Positions 34,143-42,310 of a stretch of DNA of 57,076 bases are shown here, one piece after another (position 1 is the stretch's first letter; each line of letters begins with the position of its first letter). The DNA is from Vibrio tubiashii ATCC 19109 (GTDB lineage: Bacteria; Pseudomonadota; Gammaproteobacteria; Enterobacterales; Vibrionaceae). The position numbers and the translations under genes are program-made. The notes beneath the pieces were generated by a model. The model had not been told where the DNA came from. It did no database searches and saw nothing but the letters and a program-made list of their open reading frames with translations. The stretch spans positions 1-57,076 of the forward strand of contig NZ_CP009358.1 in assembly GCF_000772105.1 (NCBI RefSeq), in the 5' to 3' direction.

Positions 34143-35654
34143 CTATTGAGCGCTTCCGAATTGAGAGGAAGGTATACCTTCTTGAGCCAATTTTTCCGCC
34201 AGTGGATTAACGGCCTGTCCTGCTGTCATTGCAGGGCTATTCGTCAGTACACTCATTAACTGATTTTGTGGGGTGTTATTCGCGGCTTGTTCTTCTCTCT
34301 TAACTTCTGCCTCGTATTCCTCAGCAAGTAAGGGATCGAGTGGAAAGCCTTCAAGAAACACAATGTTTACGATAGCGCCTGGATTTACCTCGACAATAGG
34401 GTGATATAGCTCAGCCAGTTTGATGTAGTAATCAGCAAGCTTGCTGCCTACGCTTGAGGTAGCATTACCAAGTAAGTTAACTAACGCATCTTCGCCGTTA
34501 ACGGATTGAGATGGCCCTAACGCGGTTGGTGTCGTGGTTTGAGAAAGCGCTTTTCCAGTTTCACCCAAGCCAGTGAGAATTCCAGATACCCCCGCCATTT
34601 GAACAATCTTGCCATTCTTAAGAATGGTGGTGCCTCGAATGCCGTTACGACCGAAGTTGAATGCTGTAGCTTTTACAGGAATATCCAAGATGGCTCCGTC
34701 AGGTTGAATACAGCTCATTCGATTAGTCCGAGTGATGCCTCGGCTTGCGGATATCTCGCCGTACACTGAACCCGTAATCGTACAGTTGTTTAGCTTAGAT
34801 TTTTTGCCGTTAGGTAGAACGCCTGAGTTAATGGTTTGAAAGACAATCGGTGCAGTGTCGCCTTGACCAGACACTCCTGCGTTCGCGTCCGCGCCACCTG
34901 TGACAACGGCAGTGACGAATGTTCCGGTTGGCACGTAGTTGTCAGTAGTGCGAAGGGATTTTGCTTCTTCAATCGTGGCTTGCCAGTGGAAGGACTGGGT
35001 TTCAAACCCCGCGCTATCAACGGGATTTCGCTGATTTTCTTTATACGAAAACTCACCTTCGTTGGGGTTGTTGTCGGAATGTTGCGAAGTGGGGGCAGGA
35101 GGGTAACGATAGTCGCCAAAGGTGCTACCTTGACCATTCACGCTCGTTTGTTGTTCCGGTGGTAACTGCCCTTGTGTGAGTTGTGCAGTAAGTTGCTCTT
35201 TCAGGCGCTTGACCTCTTGAATCTCTTTCTCCCAGTCCTGTTTGAGTTTGTCTGAAGTGGCCTTACTGTTTCTTTCGGCTGCATCACCAATGTTGCCTAA
35301 ACCTGTAGTTAAGGTTTGATTAAACGACTCTAGCGTGCCTTCAAATTTCTTGAGTACCTGATTCATAGCATCAATTTGCAATTGCTGATTGGTGAGGGCG
35401 CTTTGATTATCTCTGTCGGTGAAGTCATCGGTGACAACTGCCCCAAAAGCCACCTCCTGCTCAGGTACTTGCTGTATCGGTGTTTGAGATTCTTTTACAT
35501 ATGCCCAGAACCCCACTGCTGCCACACAAAGTGACAGTAAAACTGAAAGAGTCGCGATGAGGTTGCGCTTCTTGGTTGCTTGATTGATTTCGGAGCCTTG
35601 CTCGAAGTCCCCTTTCGGCTCCGAGAAGCGAGCAAAAAATTTATCGAAAATCAT
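34143..35654 (-). CDS. traB: TraB (VirB10-type) core complex protein
   Basis: 503 residues (F TraB 475). Single inner-membrane span near residues 33-52 (LIATLSVLLSLCVAAVGFWAYV), a periplasmic coiled coil (about 85-155, LQIDAMNQVLKKFEGTLESF), then the VirB10-like beta domain. The Gly-rich GVSGILTGLGETG and the LAEEYEAEVKREEQ tail are typical. It bridges the inner and outer membranes in the transferosome. The ATG overlaps the traK stop. Confidence 0.95.
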   Translation of the reverse strand: MIFDKFFARFSEPKGDFEQGSEINQATKKRNLIATLSVLLSLCVAAVGFWAYVKESQTPIQQVPEQEVAFGAVVTDDFTDRDNQSALTNQQLQIDAMNQVLKKFEGTLESFNQTLTTGLGNIGDAAERNSKATSDKLKQDWEKEIQEVKRLKEQLTAQLTQGQLPPEQQTSVNGQGSTFGDYRYPPAPTSQHSDNNPNEGEFSYKENQRNPVDSAGFETQSFHWQATIEEAKSLRTTDNYVPTGTFVTAVVTGGADANAGVSGQGDTAPIVFQTINSGVLPNGKKSKLNNCTITGSVYGEISASRGITRTNRMSCIQPDGAILDIPVKATAFNFGRNGIRGTTILKNGKIVQMAGVSGILTGLGETGKALSQTTTPTALGPSQSVNGEDALVNLLGNATSSVGSKLADYYIKLAELYHPIVEVNPGAIVNIVFLEGFPLDPLLAEEYEAEVKREEQAANNTPQNQLMSVLTNSPAMTAGQAVNPLAEKLAQEGIPSSQFGSAQ

Positions 35655-36378
35655 TGGCTCCCCCTCCTGTTATTAAGTAAAGCGTGGTTGACTCACCTGG
35701 CTTTAGGTGAAAATCATCCAGTGATGCACTTCGAGCCGAGTAGCTATAGAACTGCGCCGTGGTGAGATCGACAGCGCTATCGCCGTTATTTGTTACCTGA
35801 TAAATAATCCCTGAGTAGTCTTTACCAGAAAAGACCACTTGGGGCGTCAGTGGTAAGGCCGAGTTTTTTTTGGGCAGCGTGTTGGGGTCAACATGATGTA
35901 CCGAGAAGCCAGGCACGGGACTTTGGTATTTCTTCCAGTTCATCATTGCCTTAGTAAACTCAACTAAAGCGGTCGGGTAATCAAACTCACGTTCAAAGAC
36001 CGATTTTTGCTCTAGGTGCGCCATGGAGTAAGTAAACTGCGTAATGAAACCAGGCGTTGCTTTTGGAGTAACAAAAAGGGCGAATAAACGCCCTTTTTCC
36101 GTTGTGAGCTGCGCAGTAAACGGGGCGCTGATATTGATGTTGAGTTTGATGGAGCCTGTTTTATCTCTTTGCTCCGCACTCGAAGAGCAAAACCCGCTAG
36201 GGCAGGTAATATCCATGATTCGGTCATCTTTTACCCGAAGTCGGTTGACGTCCAAACTGGAAAGAGAAATAGGGATAGTGTCGCCATCATTAAAGGAGTA
36301 ATTGATCATGCTGACGTTCTCAGCAGCAGCAATACCAGGAAACGTCAGTGTGGCAAGAAGAAGGATTAGCCTTTTCAT
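35641..36378 (-). CDS. traK: TraK (VirB9-type) secretin-like core protein
   Basis: 245 residues (F TraK 242). Signal peptide MKRLILLLATLTFPGIAAA, then a beta-rich protein with SLDVNRLRVKDDRI and a C-terminal VDLTTAQFYSY... LKPGESTTLYL domain, typical of TraK. Together with TraV and TraB it forms the outer core of the F-type channel. Overlaps both neighbours by a few bases. Confidence 0.93.
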   Translation of the reverse strand: MKRLILLLATLTFPGIAAAENVSMINYSFNDGDTIPISLSSLDVNRLRVKDDRIMDITCPSGFCSSSAEQRDKTGSIKLNINISAPFTAQLTTEKGRLFALFVTPKATPGFITQFTYSMAHLEQKSVFEREFDYPTALVEFTKAMMNWKKYQSPVPGFSVHHVDPNTLPKKNSALPLTPQVVFSGKDYSGIIYQVTNNGDSAVDLTTAQFYSYSARSASLDDFHLKPGESTTLYLITGGGANDFR

Positions 36379-36965
36379 TTTTTTTGTTCCACACGGTTGA
36401 TTGAAAGAAGAGAAATTTCGCCTTGCTCATAGCTAAACGAAACTTCGTAAACAACATTTTTTTCTGGATCTAGAGGGCGGCTACCCACATGTTTTTGTAG
36501 GTCGCCTGTAAACCGTACCTTTAAGTCCTCAAGTGCTACTTCGACTTGTACAACGTCGAAGCGGCTAGAAATATTCTCGGACTTTACTTGTCCGGCTTCT
36601 CGTAAGAGTCGAGGCTGAACGTTTGGCCATTGTTGCTCACTGACATAATCAAGTAACATTCCATATTGTCTATGGACATTGGCGGGTGTGATGTTGAGCT
36701 TCTTGTGAACCATAAATTCTCCCATCATCTCAAGGTAGGGTTCATCGACATTGCCATCCGAAACGGTGAAGGCTTTTGAGATGAAAGGAGGGACAAAGGT
36801 TCGGCTCTTGTTGTTGATAGCCTGGTAAATGCTCACACCAAGCACAATGTTGGTAATGAGCATTGCCAGGAACCCCGCCAAGAGCAGCGCACTAAGTAGG
36901 CTTTTGGTTTTAAGGCGCTCGTCTGCGATGAAGGAATCCAAGAGTGTTCTCCTTAAAATATCCAA
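36375..36965 (-). CDS. traE: TraE (VirB5/8-like) pilus assembly protein
   Basis: 196 residues (F TraE 188). One N-terminal membrane span (SALLLAGFLAMLITNIVLGVSI), then a periplasmic domain (FVPPFISKAFTVSDGNVDEPYLEMMGEFM) that matches the F family well. Essential for pilus assembly. Overlaps traK by four bases and traL by 13 bases. Confidence 0.94.
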   Translation of the reverse strand: MDILRRTLLDSFIADERLKTKSLLSALLLAGFLAMLITNIVLGVSIYQAINNKSRTFVPPFISKAFTVSDGNVDEPYLEMMGEFMVHKKLNITPANVHRQYGMLLDYVSEQQWPNVQPRLLREAGQVKSENISSRFDVVQVEVALEDLKVRFTGDLQKHVGSRPLDPEKNVVYEVSFSYEQGEISLLSINRVEQKK

Positions 36966-37255
36966 TAACGCCGCTCAGAAGAGGGCGTTCGAGTGAAGTA
37001 AGCACGGCTCAGTAAACCTTCAGTCCACCAATAAAAAGTCAGGGCTACGATGTTCTCACCGTAGCCCACTTTGATATACCGAATGCCACCGAACCATCCG
37101 AATCCAAGTATGATCCCAGTGATCGAATACCCTTGCCAAAAACAAAGGCCAAACAATATTGCAGCAGGGACAATCTCATCTCGCGGAAACCCCGCGAGAC
37201 GCTTCCCTTTGTTCATGTGTCTGGGAATACTGAAAAAGAGGTCGGGATTTTCCAT
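36953..37255 (-). CDS. traL: TraL pilus assembly protein
   Basis: 100 residues (F TraL 91). Small inner-membrane protein beginning IPRHMNKGKRLAGFPRDE, then a hydrophobic pair (IVPAAILFGLCFWQ; ITGIILGFGWFGGI) and a C-terminal arm ending RTPSSERRYWIF. The traA stop and the TraL ATG are adjacent, so pilin and TraL are read from one message. Confidence 0.92.
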   Translation of the reverse strand: MENPDLFFSIPRHMNKGKRLAGFPRDEIVPAAILFGLCFWQGYSITGIILGFGWFGGIRYIKVGYGENIVALTFYWWTEGLLSRAYFTRTPSSERRYWIF

Positions 37256-37543
37256 TTAAGCCAGTCCTACCAGTGGTGCACCAACTGCCCAAAGGATGTT
37301 GCCACCAACAAATCCACCAACACCAGCTACCCAGTTGCGAGTGGTGAAGCCAGTAATTGTTCCTAGGATTAAGCCGGAGCCTAGCATGGCTGTTTCCACC
37401 ATCGATCCTTTGCCTGCACTTTCCTTGATGGCCGTTTTACCAGAAGCAAAAATATCCGCGGCAAGTGCAGGTTGCGTTGCCAGAAGAGCGCAAGCAAAGA
37501 AAAGGGCGAAAGTTAAACCGACTTGTCGTTGTGTTAAAGTCAT
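37256..37543 (-). CDS. traA: TraA F-type propilin
   Basis: 95 residues. Long leader with cleavage expected after QPALA, leaving a mature pilin of about 66 residues beginning ADIFASGK, close to F pilin (70). Two hydrophobic helices (MLGSGLILGTITGFTTRNWVAG and FVGGNILWAVGAPLVGLA) are separated by a short basic loop. First gene of the core operon. No traQ (chaperone) or traX (acetylase) homologue was seen in the window. Confidence 0.9.
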   Translation of the reverse strand: MTLTQRQVGLTFALFFACALLATQPALAADIFASGKTAIKESAGKGSMVETAMLGSGLILGTITGFTTRNWVAGVGGFVGGNILWAVGAPLVGLA

Positions 37544-37589
37544 GAGTGATTTCCTTAGTTAACATGGGTTAGAAACAACAAACGCAAAA

Positions 37590-37607
37590 CAGCGCCGATG
37601 GGCGCTG
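37590..37607 (-). terminator. Hairpin upstream of traA, possible attenuator
   Basis: On the minus strand CAGCGCC-CATC-GGCGCTG is followed by TTTT, about 46 bases before the traA start. A modest intrinsic terminator in this place could attenuate tra transcription coming from the 37717 gene. Confidence 0.5.
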
Positions 37608-37716
37608 CTTTGAGAAAACTGTTTCGAAGGGAGATGGCGTTTAAAGCGCCAACAAATGAATTTGAATGTAGAAAAGGTGTTTAGGAAAGATCGCTATATT
37701 CAATATGCCTCACTAT

Positions 37717-38214
37717 TTAGTGAGTCTCTTGCTCTCTTTCTTGGCCATGGCGGTTGTGGTTCAGGTAGCTTTCGATAAGTCCTTCTAAGCGAGCTTCTTT
37801 CAACTCATCATCTAAGTAACCTAGATGCTTCAGTGGGTCATTATCACTAGAGATAGTTTGACTGTTGCTTAAGGCTTTATCGACTTTTGTTCTTTTTCTT
37901 GAGCAACTTAGGTGTCGGTGTTTTCCTGTAGGGCGGATACTCCATACTCGACAAGTTCCGTTGCTTGAGCTTGTAATAGCAACCTTACTTGTCTCATTAG
38001 ATTCAGAGTTAGAGCACGTAGGCTCGTAAGCTATTGATTGCTTTAGTTCTGAACATACTTTTTTGAGTTCATCTATCGTTTTGTTTGTCGCCAAGCGTTC
38101 AGCATCGCGCTTAGAAACTCCGCACCGGATGAGCTTATTTTTGTAGATGTTTGCGAGCAACCTGTCCTCAGATTGAGATACGTGGAGCTGCTTATTCGAG
38201 TTTTCTTCCAACAT
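37717..38214 (-). CDS. Unrecognised basic protein upstream of traA
   Basis: 165 residues; AAGGA seven bases before the ATG. Residues 20-60 are helical and charged (LLANIYKNKLIRCGVSKRDAERLATNKTIDELKK), the middle is Ser/Arg/Cys-rich (RPTGKHRHLSCSRKR) and the C-terminus is acidic. Not similar to TraJ or TraY by eye. Its position as first gene before traA, right downstream of a duplicated 175-bp leader, suggests a transfer regulator (inference). Confidence 0.6.
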   Translation of the reverse strand: MLEENSNKQLHVSQSEDRLLANIYKNKLIRCGVSKRDAERLATNKTIDELKKVCSELKQSIAYEPTCSNSESNETSKVAITSSSNGTCRVWSIRPTGKHRHLSCSRKRTKVDKALSNSQTISSDNDPLKHLGYLDDELKEARLEGLIESYLNHNRHGQEREQETH

Positions 38215-38235
38215 ATTATTTCCTTACCAACAGTT

Positions 38236-38411
38236 GATGTCCTATCACATTAATTTGGTCGGACAACCCAAAGCCCCTGCCTCGCTTGCTAAGCGTGGGG
38301 TGTGGTTAACGAATTATTTTGGGCATTCGTTGTAATAGACCCAAAGCCGCACTTTACGTTTATCAACGTTAAGCTTGGGGAGGTCTATAGCCATGGCCAT
38401 GTTGTTAAAGT
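38236..38411. repeat. 175-bp imperfect direct repeat, copy 1
   Basis: Shares GTCCTATCAC-TTAAT-TGGTCGGAC, GCCTCGCTTGC-AAGCG, GGGCATTCG, ACCAACGTT-type and AGCCATGGCCATGTTGTTAAAG blocks in the same order with copy 2 at 38985. Overall identity is about three quarters by eye. Read on the minus strand it is the leader of the 37717 gene. Confidence 0.75.
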
Positions 38412-38984
38412 TCGCACATCAGGTGAAATTTAGGATGTGCAGAGCCCTACGCTTGAGCGCAGTGGCGAGATATAAGGAGTCGTTTGTTGATGTTTGAAAA
38501 GAATAAAACACAGGCACATCAACGAGTTGAGACGGTCTCTAATTGGTGCTGTTAAGTGAATGTTCTCTTCAAATATGGAATCTGCAAGTAAGCAGGATGT
38601 TGGCGAGTTCTTTATATTGGGGATTGATACCACGCGAGATATGGGCGCAAGTGTCCTGCATTATTTTATTAAGCCTTTGGGCAGGAACGCCATGAGATGA
38701 GTATGGGGCGGTATCAAATTAAATTTTAAAGAGCCAACCTAGACGTTTTTCGTCGTTGCCCATTTTTTGGGCTTTTATTTTGCGTGGGAATGTATTTGAA
38801 GTGTATTAACAAAGCAATACTGCAATTGGTTGCTGAAAAAGTATGATTTTGGTTCTGATAAGATGGTGAAAATCTTATAAATTGCTTTTTTTCAACCAGT
38901 TAGAGAAAAAATGTTGAATTTGAGACATTGTTTCAAATTATTTCATTGATTTATTGAAATGTGAGTGGTTTCACATTGAAAGCG
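38412..38984. other. Noncoding DNA between the two direct repeats
   Basis: No convincing gene; the 67-codon minus frame at 38430-38633 has no ribosome-binding site or domain. Contains a terminator-like GCCCA-T5-TGGGC-TTTT (38759-38777, plus sense) and an AT-rich block 38800-38985 with several inverted repeats such as AATGTGA-GTGGT-TTCACATT. Likely regulatory. Confidence 0.5.
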
Positions 38985-39158
38985 TCCTATCACTTTAATC
39001 TGGTCGGACTTCCAGTGCCCTTGCCTCGCTTGCCAAGCGTTGGGTGTGATTGATGAATAACTGTGGGCATTCATCGTTAATAACTCAAAATCATCTCTCT
39101 ACATTTACCAACGTTGAGTTTGATGTGAGCTATAAGCCATGGCCATGTTGTTAAAGAA
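38985..39158. repeat. 175-bp imperfect direct repeat, copy 2
   Basis: Second copy of the element at 38236, same orientation. It ends in AGCCATGGCCATGTTGTTAAAGAAC, the best conserved part. It lies downstream of the ribbon-helix-helix gene on the minus strand rather than next to a start codon. Confidence 0.75.
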
Positions 39159-39211
39159 CTAATTGCCAACTTGTTTTGGTTCAAAAGTTGGACTTTTTAC
39201 CGCAAAAAAAC

Positions 39212-39406
39212 TCAGTCACTTGGGGAGAGATTCACTTTCTGTATCCACTTCTCGCGTTCTTGTTCAGGCATTAAGTACCATGCCTTTAGTACGAACTGCG
39301 CTTCTTTACGCTTAGAGCGACCATGTTTTCTACCGTCGTTTTGGAGGCCGGTATTTACATCAGGATCTAACTCAAAGTTGATGCTAACGGTTTGTTTCTT
39401 TGTCAC
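39212..39406 (-). CDS. Ribbon-helix-helix DNA-binding protein (Arc/TraY-type)
   Basis: 64 residues from GTG 39406, with AAGGGG five bases upstream; the nearby ATG is out of frame. It reads KQTVSINFELDPDV (beta strand) then GRKHGRSKRKEAQFVLKAWYL (two helices), the classic RHH plan. Upstream of the tra operon on the same strand, it is placed like TraY of F, an oriT-binding and tra-activating protein. The oriT here is 31 kb away, so regulation is the likelier job. Confidence 0.7.
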   Translation of the reverse strand: MTKKQTVSINFELDPDVNTGLQNDGRKHGRSKRKEAQFVLKAWYLMPEQEREKWIQKVNLSPSD

Positions 39407-39541
39407 GCATGCCCCTTGGTTTTCTCCGTTAATGCATGATCATTTGATCAGTAATTATTGTAAAGGTTTCTTATTTTATAGTAAAGATAACTTTATGTAT
39501 TGTGCAGTTTTTATTAGCTTAAGTTGTTTATCTTTGCTTGT
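39407..39541. promoter_or_regulatory. Divergent promoter region between the RHH and repressor genes
   Basis: AT-rich intergenic with inverted or repeated motifs typical of phage-type operators: TGATCATTTGATCA (39437-39450), and GTAATTATTGTAAAG and TAGTAAAGATAACTTT around 39450-39495. The S24-type repressor encoded rightward probably binds here to control both directions (inference). Confidence 0.5.
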
Positions 39542-40165
39542 ATGGAAAGATTAAGCACAAGACTCAAAAGCAAAAGAGTTGAATTTGGGTTCAGCCAGAG
39601 AGAGCTAGCTAAGAAGATTGGGGTTACTGCTACTGCTATTTCTCAATGGGAAAGAGATGAGAGCAACCCTAAGGGTGGAAGCTTACTTAAATTGGCTGAA
39701 ATTTTTAACGTATCAATAGAGTGGTTGGGTTCAGGAAAAAACAAAGACAAGGCTGAGATAAATCAACACACCATAGTGGTTCCTTACTATCCTGATGTCT
39801 ATGCTCCAGGTGGTTGTCGTACATTTCTGCAGAAAGAACTTAAAGATATGATTCATATCCCTAGATATATCATATCAAAGTCTTTAGAGGACGATATATT
39901 TTGCATTAGAGTGTCGGGCGATAGTATGGAACCAACGCTATATTCTGAATCAATTATAGGAATAGACGCAGGTAAAACGACAATTCACGACGGTGGAATA
40001 TATGTTTTCTCATATGGTCGAGAGTTGAAAGTTAGAGAGCTTAGGCGGATTGGTTTCGAGAAAATTGTGCTAAAGAGCCACAATCCTAGTTATGCTGAAG
40101 AGTTATTGGATGCAAAAGATGTGGTTGTGCTAGGAAAAGTGGTTTGGTCGTCAAATTTTCTTTAG
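39542..40165 (+). CDS. CI/LexA-type repressor (XRE HTH + S24 peptidase)
   Basis: 207 residues from ATG 39542; no clear ribosome-binding site, as for leaderless CI messages. XRE helix-turn-helix at about 17-40 (FSQRELAKKIGVTATAISQWE) and S24 peptidase domain with nucleophile Ser about 128 (RVSGDSMEPTL) and Lys about 163 (ELKVREL). The self-cleavage segment reads YAPGG rather than the usual Ala-Gly, so cleavage is uncertain. Members of this family are relieved by RecA during the SOS response, which would link transfer or copy control to DNA damage (inference). Confidence 0.88.
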   Translation: MERLSTRLKSKRVEFGFSQRELAKKIGVTATAISQWERDESNPKGGSLLKLAEIFNVSIEWLGSGKNKDKAEINQHTIVVPYYPDVYAPGGCRTFLQKELKDMIHIPRYIISKSLEDDIFCIRVSGDSMEPTLYSESIIGIDAGKTTIHDGGIYVFSYGRELKVRELRRIGFEKIVLKSHNPSYAEELLDAKDVVVLGKVVWSSNFL

Positions 40166-40185
40166 CGTTGTCAAGTTTATTTGTC

Positions 40186-40213
40186 TTGAGTTCTGTGAAG
40201 AAGGTAGTAGAAT
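40186..40213 (+). promoter_or_regulatory. Candidate promoter for the rep leader
   Basis: TTGAGT (40186-40191), 16-base spacer, TAGAAT (40208-40213). It would give a leader of about 250 bases before the leader peptide start, containing three hairpins. Confidence 0.45.
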
Positions 40214-40256
40214 ATAAGTTATCTCAGATGACCTAGTGCATTACATAGAGCACTGT

Positions 40257-40281
40257 CTACATAGAGAAGTTTTCTATGTAG
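40257..40281 (+). ncRNA. Hairpin 1 of the rep leader
   Basis: CTACATAGA (40257-40265) pairs with TCTATGTAG (40273-40281) around a 7-base loop. A candidate target stem for antisense control of replication. Confidence 0.45.
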
Positions 40282-40337
40282 TGAATTAGATTTGAGTAGA
40301 ATGTGTTAGACCCTCAATCTAACTATATAGCATTCGC

Positions 40338-40375
40338 AAAAAACCGCTTATGACTCCAATGGTAAGCGGTTTTTT
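40338..40375. promoter_or_regulatory. Hairpin 2 of the rep leader, antisense/terminator-like
   Basis: A perfect 13-bp stem AAAAAACCGCTTA/TAAGCGGTTTTTT with loop TGACTCCAATGG. It can terminate transcription from either side: an antisense RNA ending here, or plus-strand read-through. Loop bases ACTCCAAT are complementary to ATTGGAG at the leader-peptide ribosome-binding site (40466-40472), and ACTCCA to TGGAGT just ahead of repA (40592-40597). Confidence 0.6.
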
Positions 40376-40433
40376 TGTATCTGAAATTCAGTAGCTTGAT
40401 CTTTGTGCGATCTTTCTATAGATTTAGATCTGA

Positions 40434-40456
40434 AGTTTGGCTTGAGACCCCAAACT
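40434..40456 (+). promoter_or_regulatory. Hairpin 3 just upstream of the leader peptide
   Basis: AGTTTGG-CTTGAGACC-CCAAACT, a 7-bp stem with a 9-base loop ending 21 bases before the leader-peptide ATG. Possibly the antisense target proper (a CopT-like stem). Confidence 0.45.
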
Positions 40457-40477
40457 GACTTTTACATTGGAGATACT

Positions 40478-40621
40478 ATGATTACATATCTGTATGGCTT
40501 ACTGAAAGCCAAGCCCTTTTTTATACATAGACACATACCCTTCTTTAGACTTAAGCAAGATAGTTATATCTGTCGTTTGAGATCTTTTGACTGGAGTAGT
40601 ATGTGTTATGCACTTCTCTAA
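40478..40621 (+). CDS. Rep leader peptide (Tap/RepY-like)
   Basis: 47 residues, ATG 40478 with TTGGAG five bases upstream. It reads MITYLYGLLKAKPFFIHRH and ends MCYALL. Its stop (40619-40621) lies 11 bases inside repA. Family knowledge: in IncFII (tap-repA1) and IncI (repY-repZ) plasmids such a peptide must be translated to open the repA ribosome-binding site, and antisense RNA blocks this. The sequence is unrelated but the architecture matches. An upstream GTG-type start at 40403 has no ribosome-binding site. Confidence 0.6.
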   Translation: MITYLYGLLKAKPFFIHRHIPFFRLKQDSYICRLRSFDWSSMCYALL

Positions 40622-41447
40622 TTTAGATCCTTTTGCTGACGAAAGCAGCGAGCAAAGAAAGCTTAAAGATGCTGAATATCGAGCTAAGCGTAAAGCGTAT
40701 AAATGCAGTCTTATCGATACTCATCATTTAGTCGTTGCTTCGGAGCAGAAAAAATCGCCTAACTTTGAGTTTGGCTTCAAAGCGAGACGTTTGTTCCCAA
40801 ATGGCGAATGGAAGTACTTGCCTGAAGAGTTTGCGCGGATCTTGAAAGCGCTTGAAGAGTTTATCGATAATCCTAATCGCTTCCCTGCTCTTAACGCATG
40901 GGTGGGTTCGGCTATTAATAATATCCAATGTCGCCGACTTATCGCCAAAGTGTTGGCTTGTATGCTACCTAACACCGATTTAATCGGAGGCCGAGTAGGA
41001 CTCCCCACTGAAGCGGGAATGCAGACGATTAGTTATAACCAGCTTCAGGAAGACTACGCCTTGCGGTGGGGAGAGTATATCTCTCCAAAATCTTTCGGAA
41101 AGGTAATTAGATACCTTAAGCTTGCAGGGTATTACTCATCAGAAAGAATAAATGTATGTGTGGATTCTAGTGAAGGCTCTGTCCGTAGTGCGGCCGCATA
41201 TAAGCAGTTTTCAGAACGTTTCTTTAGCGACCTAAAGGTAGTTCGCTATAAAAATATAGCTCAGTTCATTCTTGCAACGAGAGAACGTCAAGAGAAAAAA
41301 GGTTTGCGCTTCAACTGGATGAGCTTTAGAACCATCGCATCAGGAATCCAAGAGATGTTCAACGCATCCACTTTGAATCGTTTTGCCGATACAACTGCAA
41401 AGATGTTCCTATCTAAGCAGATTCAACCTCGACTGCTTCCTGGTTAA
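40608..41447 (+). CDS. repA: RepA-like plasmid replication initiator
   Basis: 279 residues from ATG 40608, inside the leader peptide frame. The central region is a winged-helix of the kind seen in plasmid initiators: ISYNQLQEDYALRWGEYISPKSF then GKVIRYLKLAGYYSSERINV. An upstream block (NNIQCRRLIAKVLACML) resembles the N-terminal part of RepA/IncFII proteins. It is the only initiator candidate in the window, with hairpin leader upstream and an AT-rich region downstream. Identification rests on architecture and weak motif likeness rather than strong similarity. Confidence 0.7.
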   Translation: MHFSNLDPFADESSEQRKLKDAEYRAKRKAYKCSLIDTHHLVVASEQKKSPNFEFGFKARRLFPNGEWKYLPEEFARILKALEEFIDNPNRFPALNAWVGSAINNIQCRRLIAKVLACMLPNTDLIGGRVGLPTEAGMQTISYNQLQEDYALRWGEYISPKSFGKVIRYLKLAGYYSSERINVCVDSSEGSVRSAAAYKQFSERFFSDLKVVRYKNIAQFILATRERQEKKGLRFNWMSFRTIASGIQEMFNASTLNRFADTTAKMFLSKQIQPRLLPG

Positions 41448-41826
41448 ATAGATTAAAACGAATCCGCGAGAGCGGAGGATTTCGCACGTCTAGAGAAAAT
41501 AAATGTTCATTTTTTGAGCAACATAATCACTTAATCGCTCCAATTTAGGTGGTTTGCTTGAGTCCATCTATGTGATTGAACAAGTTAATAGTGGTTTTGC
41601 TCAAAAGGTAGCCTTAAGTTATAGCTTTAAAATTGGATGTAATTAGGGTTTCCTCTTATTGAAAATAAATACTTAAATAAACATTGAAATTAATATTGAT
41701 AAATATAATCAAGGTTCGCGCTGGCTGCTATAAACGTAGTTTGTAGAGACAGTGTGAAGCAGACAAGCGATAGCGCCGTCAGGTTACTATCACGATAGCT
41801 CAACCATAAGTGATCTAATAGTACCT

Positions 41827-41882
41827 CCCATAAATGCCCTTTTAGTAACTACACCCATTAACATCAATAGGGCATTTATGGG
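41827..41882. repeat. 13-bp inverted repeat with 30-base loop
   Basis: CCCATAAATGCCC (41827-41839) and GGGCATTTATGGG (41870-41882) pair perfectly. It could be an origin structure, a small RNA terminator stem, or the scar of a small mobile element. Confidence 0.65.
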
Positions 41883-42134
41883 CCCCAAACGTAGAGCCTT
41901 AGCTATGCGCCATACACTGAGATCGCGATAAGAAAATCGAACAATCTTACTCGCTACGCTCGCGCATTCTAGCAAGGAGAAGGGCAATTTTCGTACCATC
42001 ACTATCTTCTTACCCATAAGCAATTACATTTTCTGAAAGTATGCTTCTTACTCGCTGCGCTCGCGCGTTCTGGTATTCGTCGCAAAGCTCCTCATGGTGA
42101 CGTTGTCACTAAATGCGCTATCTATCTTCTTGAA

Positions 42135-42152
42135 TTTTGCATGCAAAATTAC
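42135..42152. promoter_or_regulatory. Dispersed palindrome AATTTTGCATGCAAAATT, origin-proximal copy
   Basis: Perfect copy of the candidate ParB site, 14-15 kb from the parAB cluster, between repA and the 42349 gene. Confidence 0.7.
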
Positions 42153-42310
42153 GCTGAAAAATATTCAGGGCAAAAAGAACTGTGAAAGTAGGATAAATTC
42201 ATTGGCTGTTTACCCTTTGTCAGAGAGAACACTTTGTTCTTCGGGTGCAATGTTCTTCTAATCGCCGTTTGACCCTTTATGGCGCGAAAAGGAATCATTA
42301 TGTAATGATG

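Noticed and set aside
38430..38633. 67-codon minus-strand frame between the direct repeats
   Set aside because: No ribosome-binding site, no domain, and it lies in a region rich in regulatory repeats.
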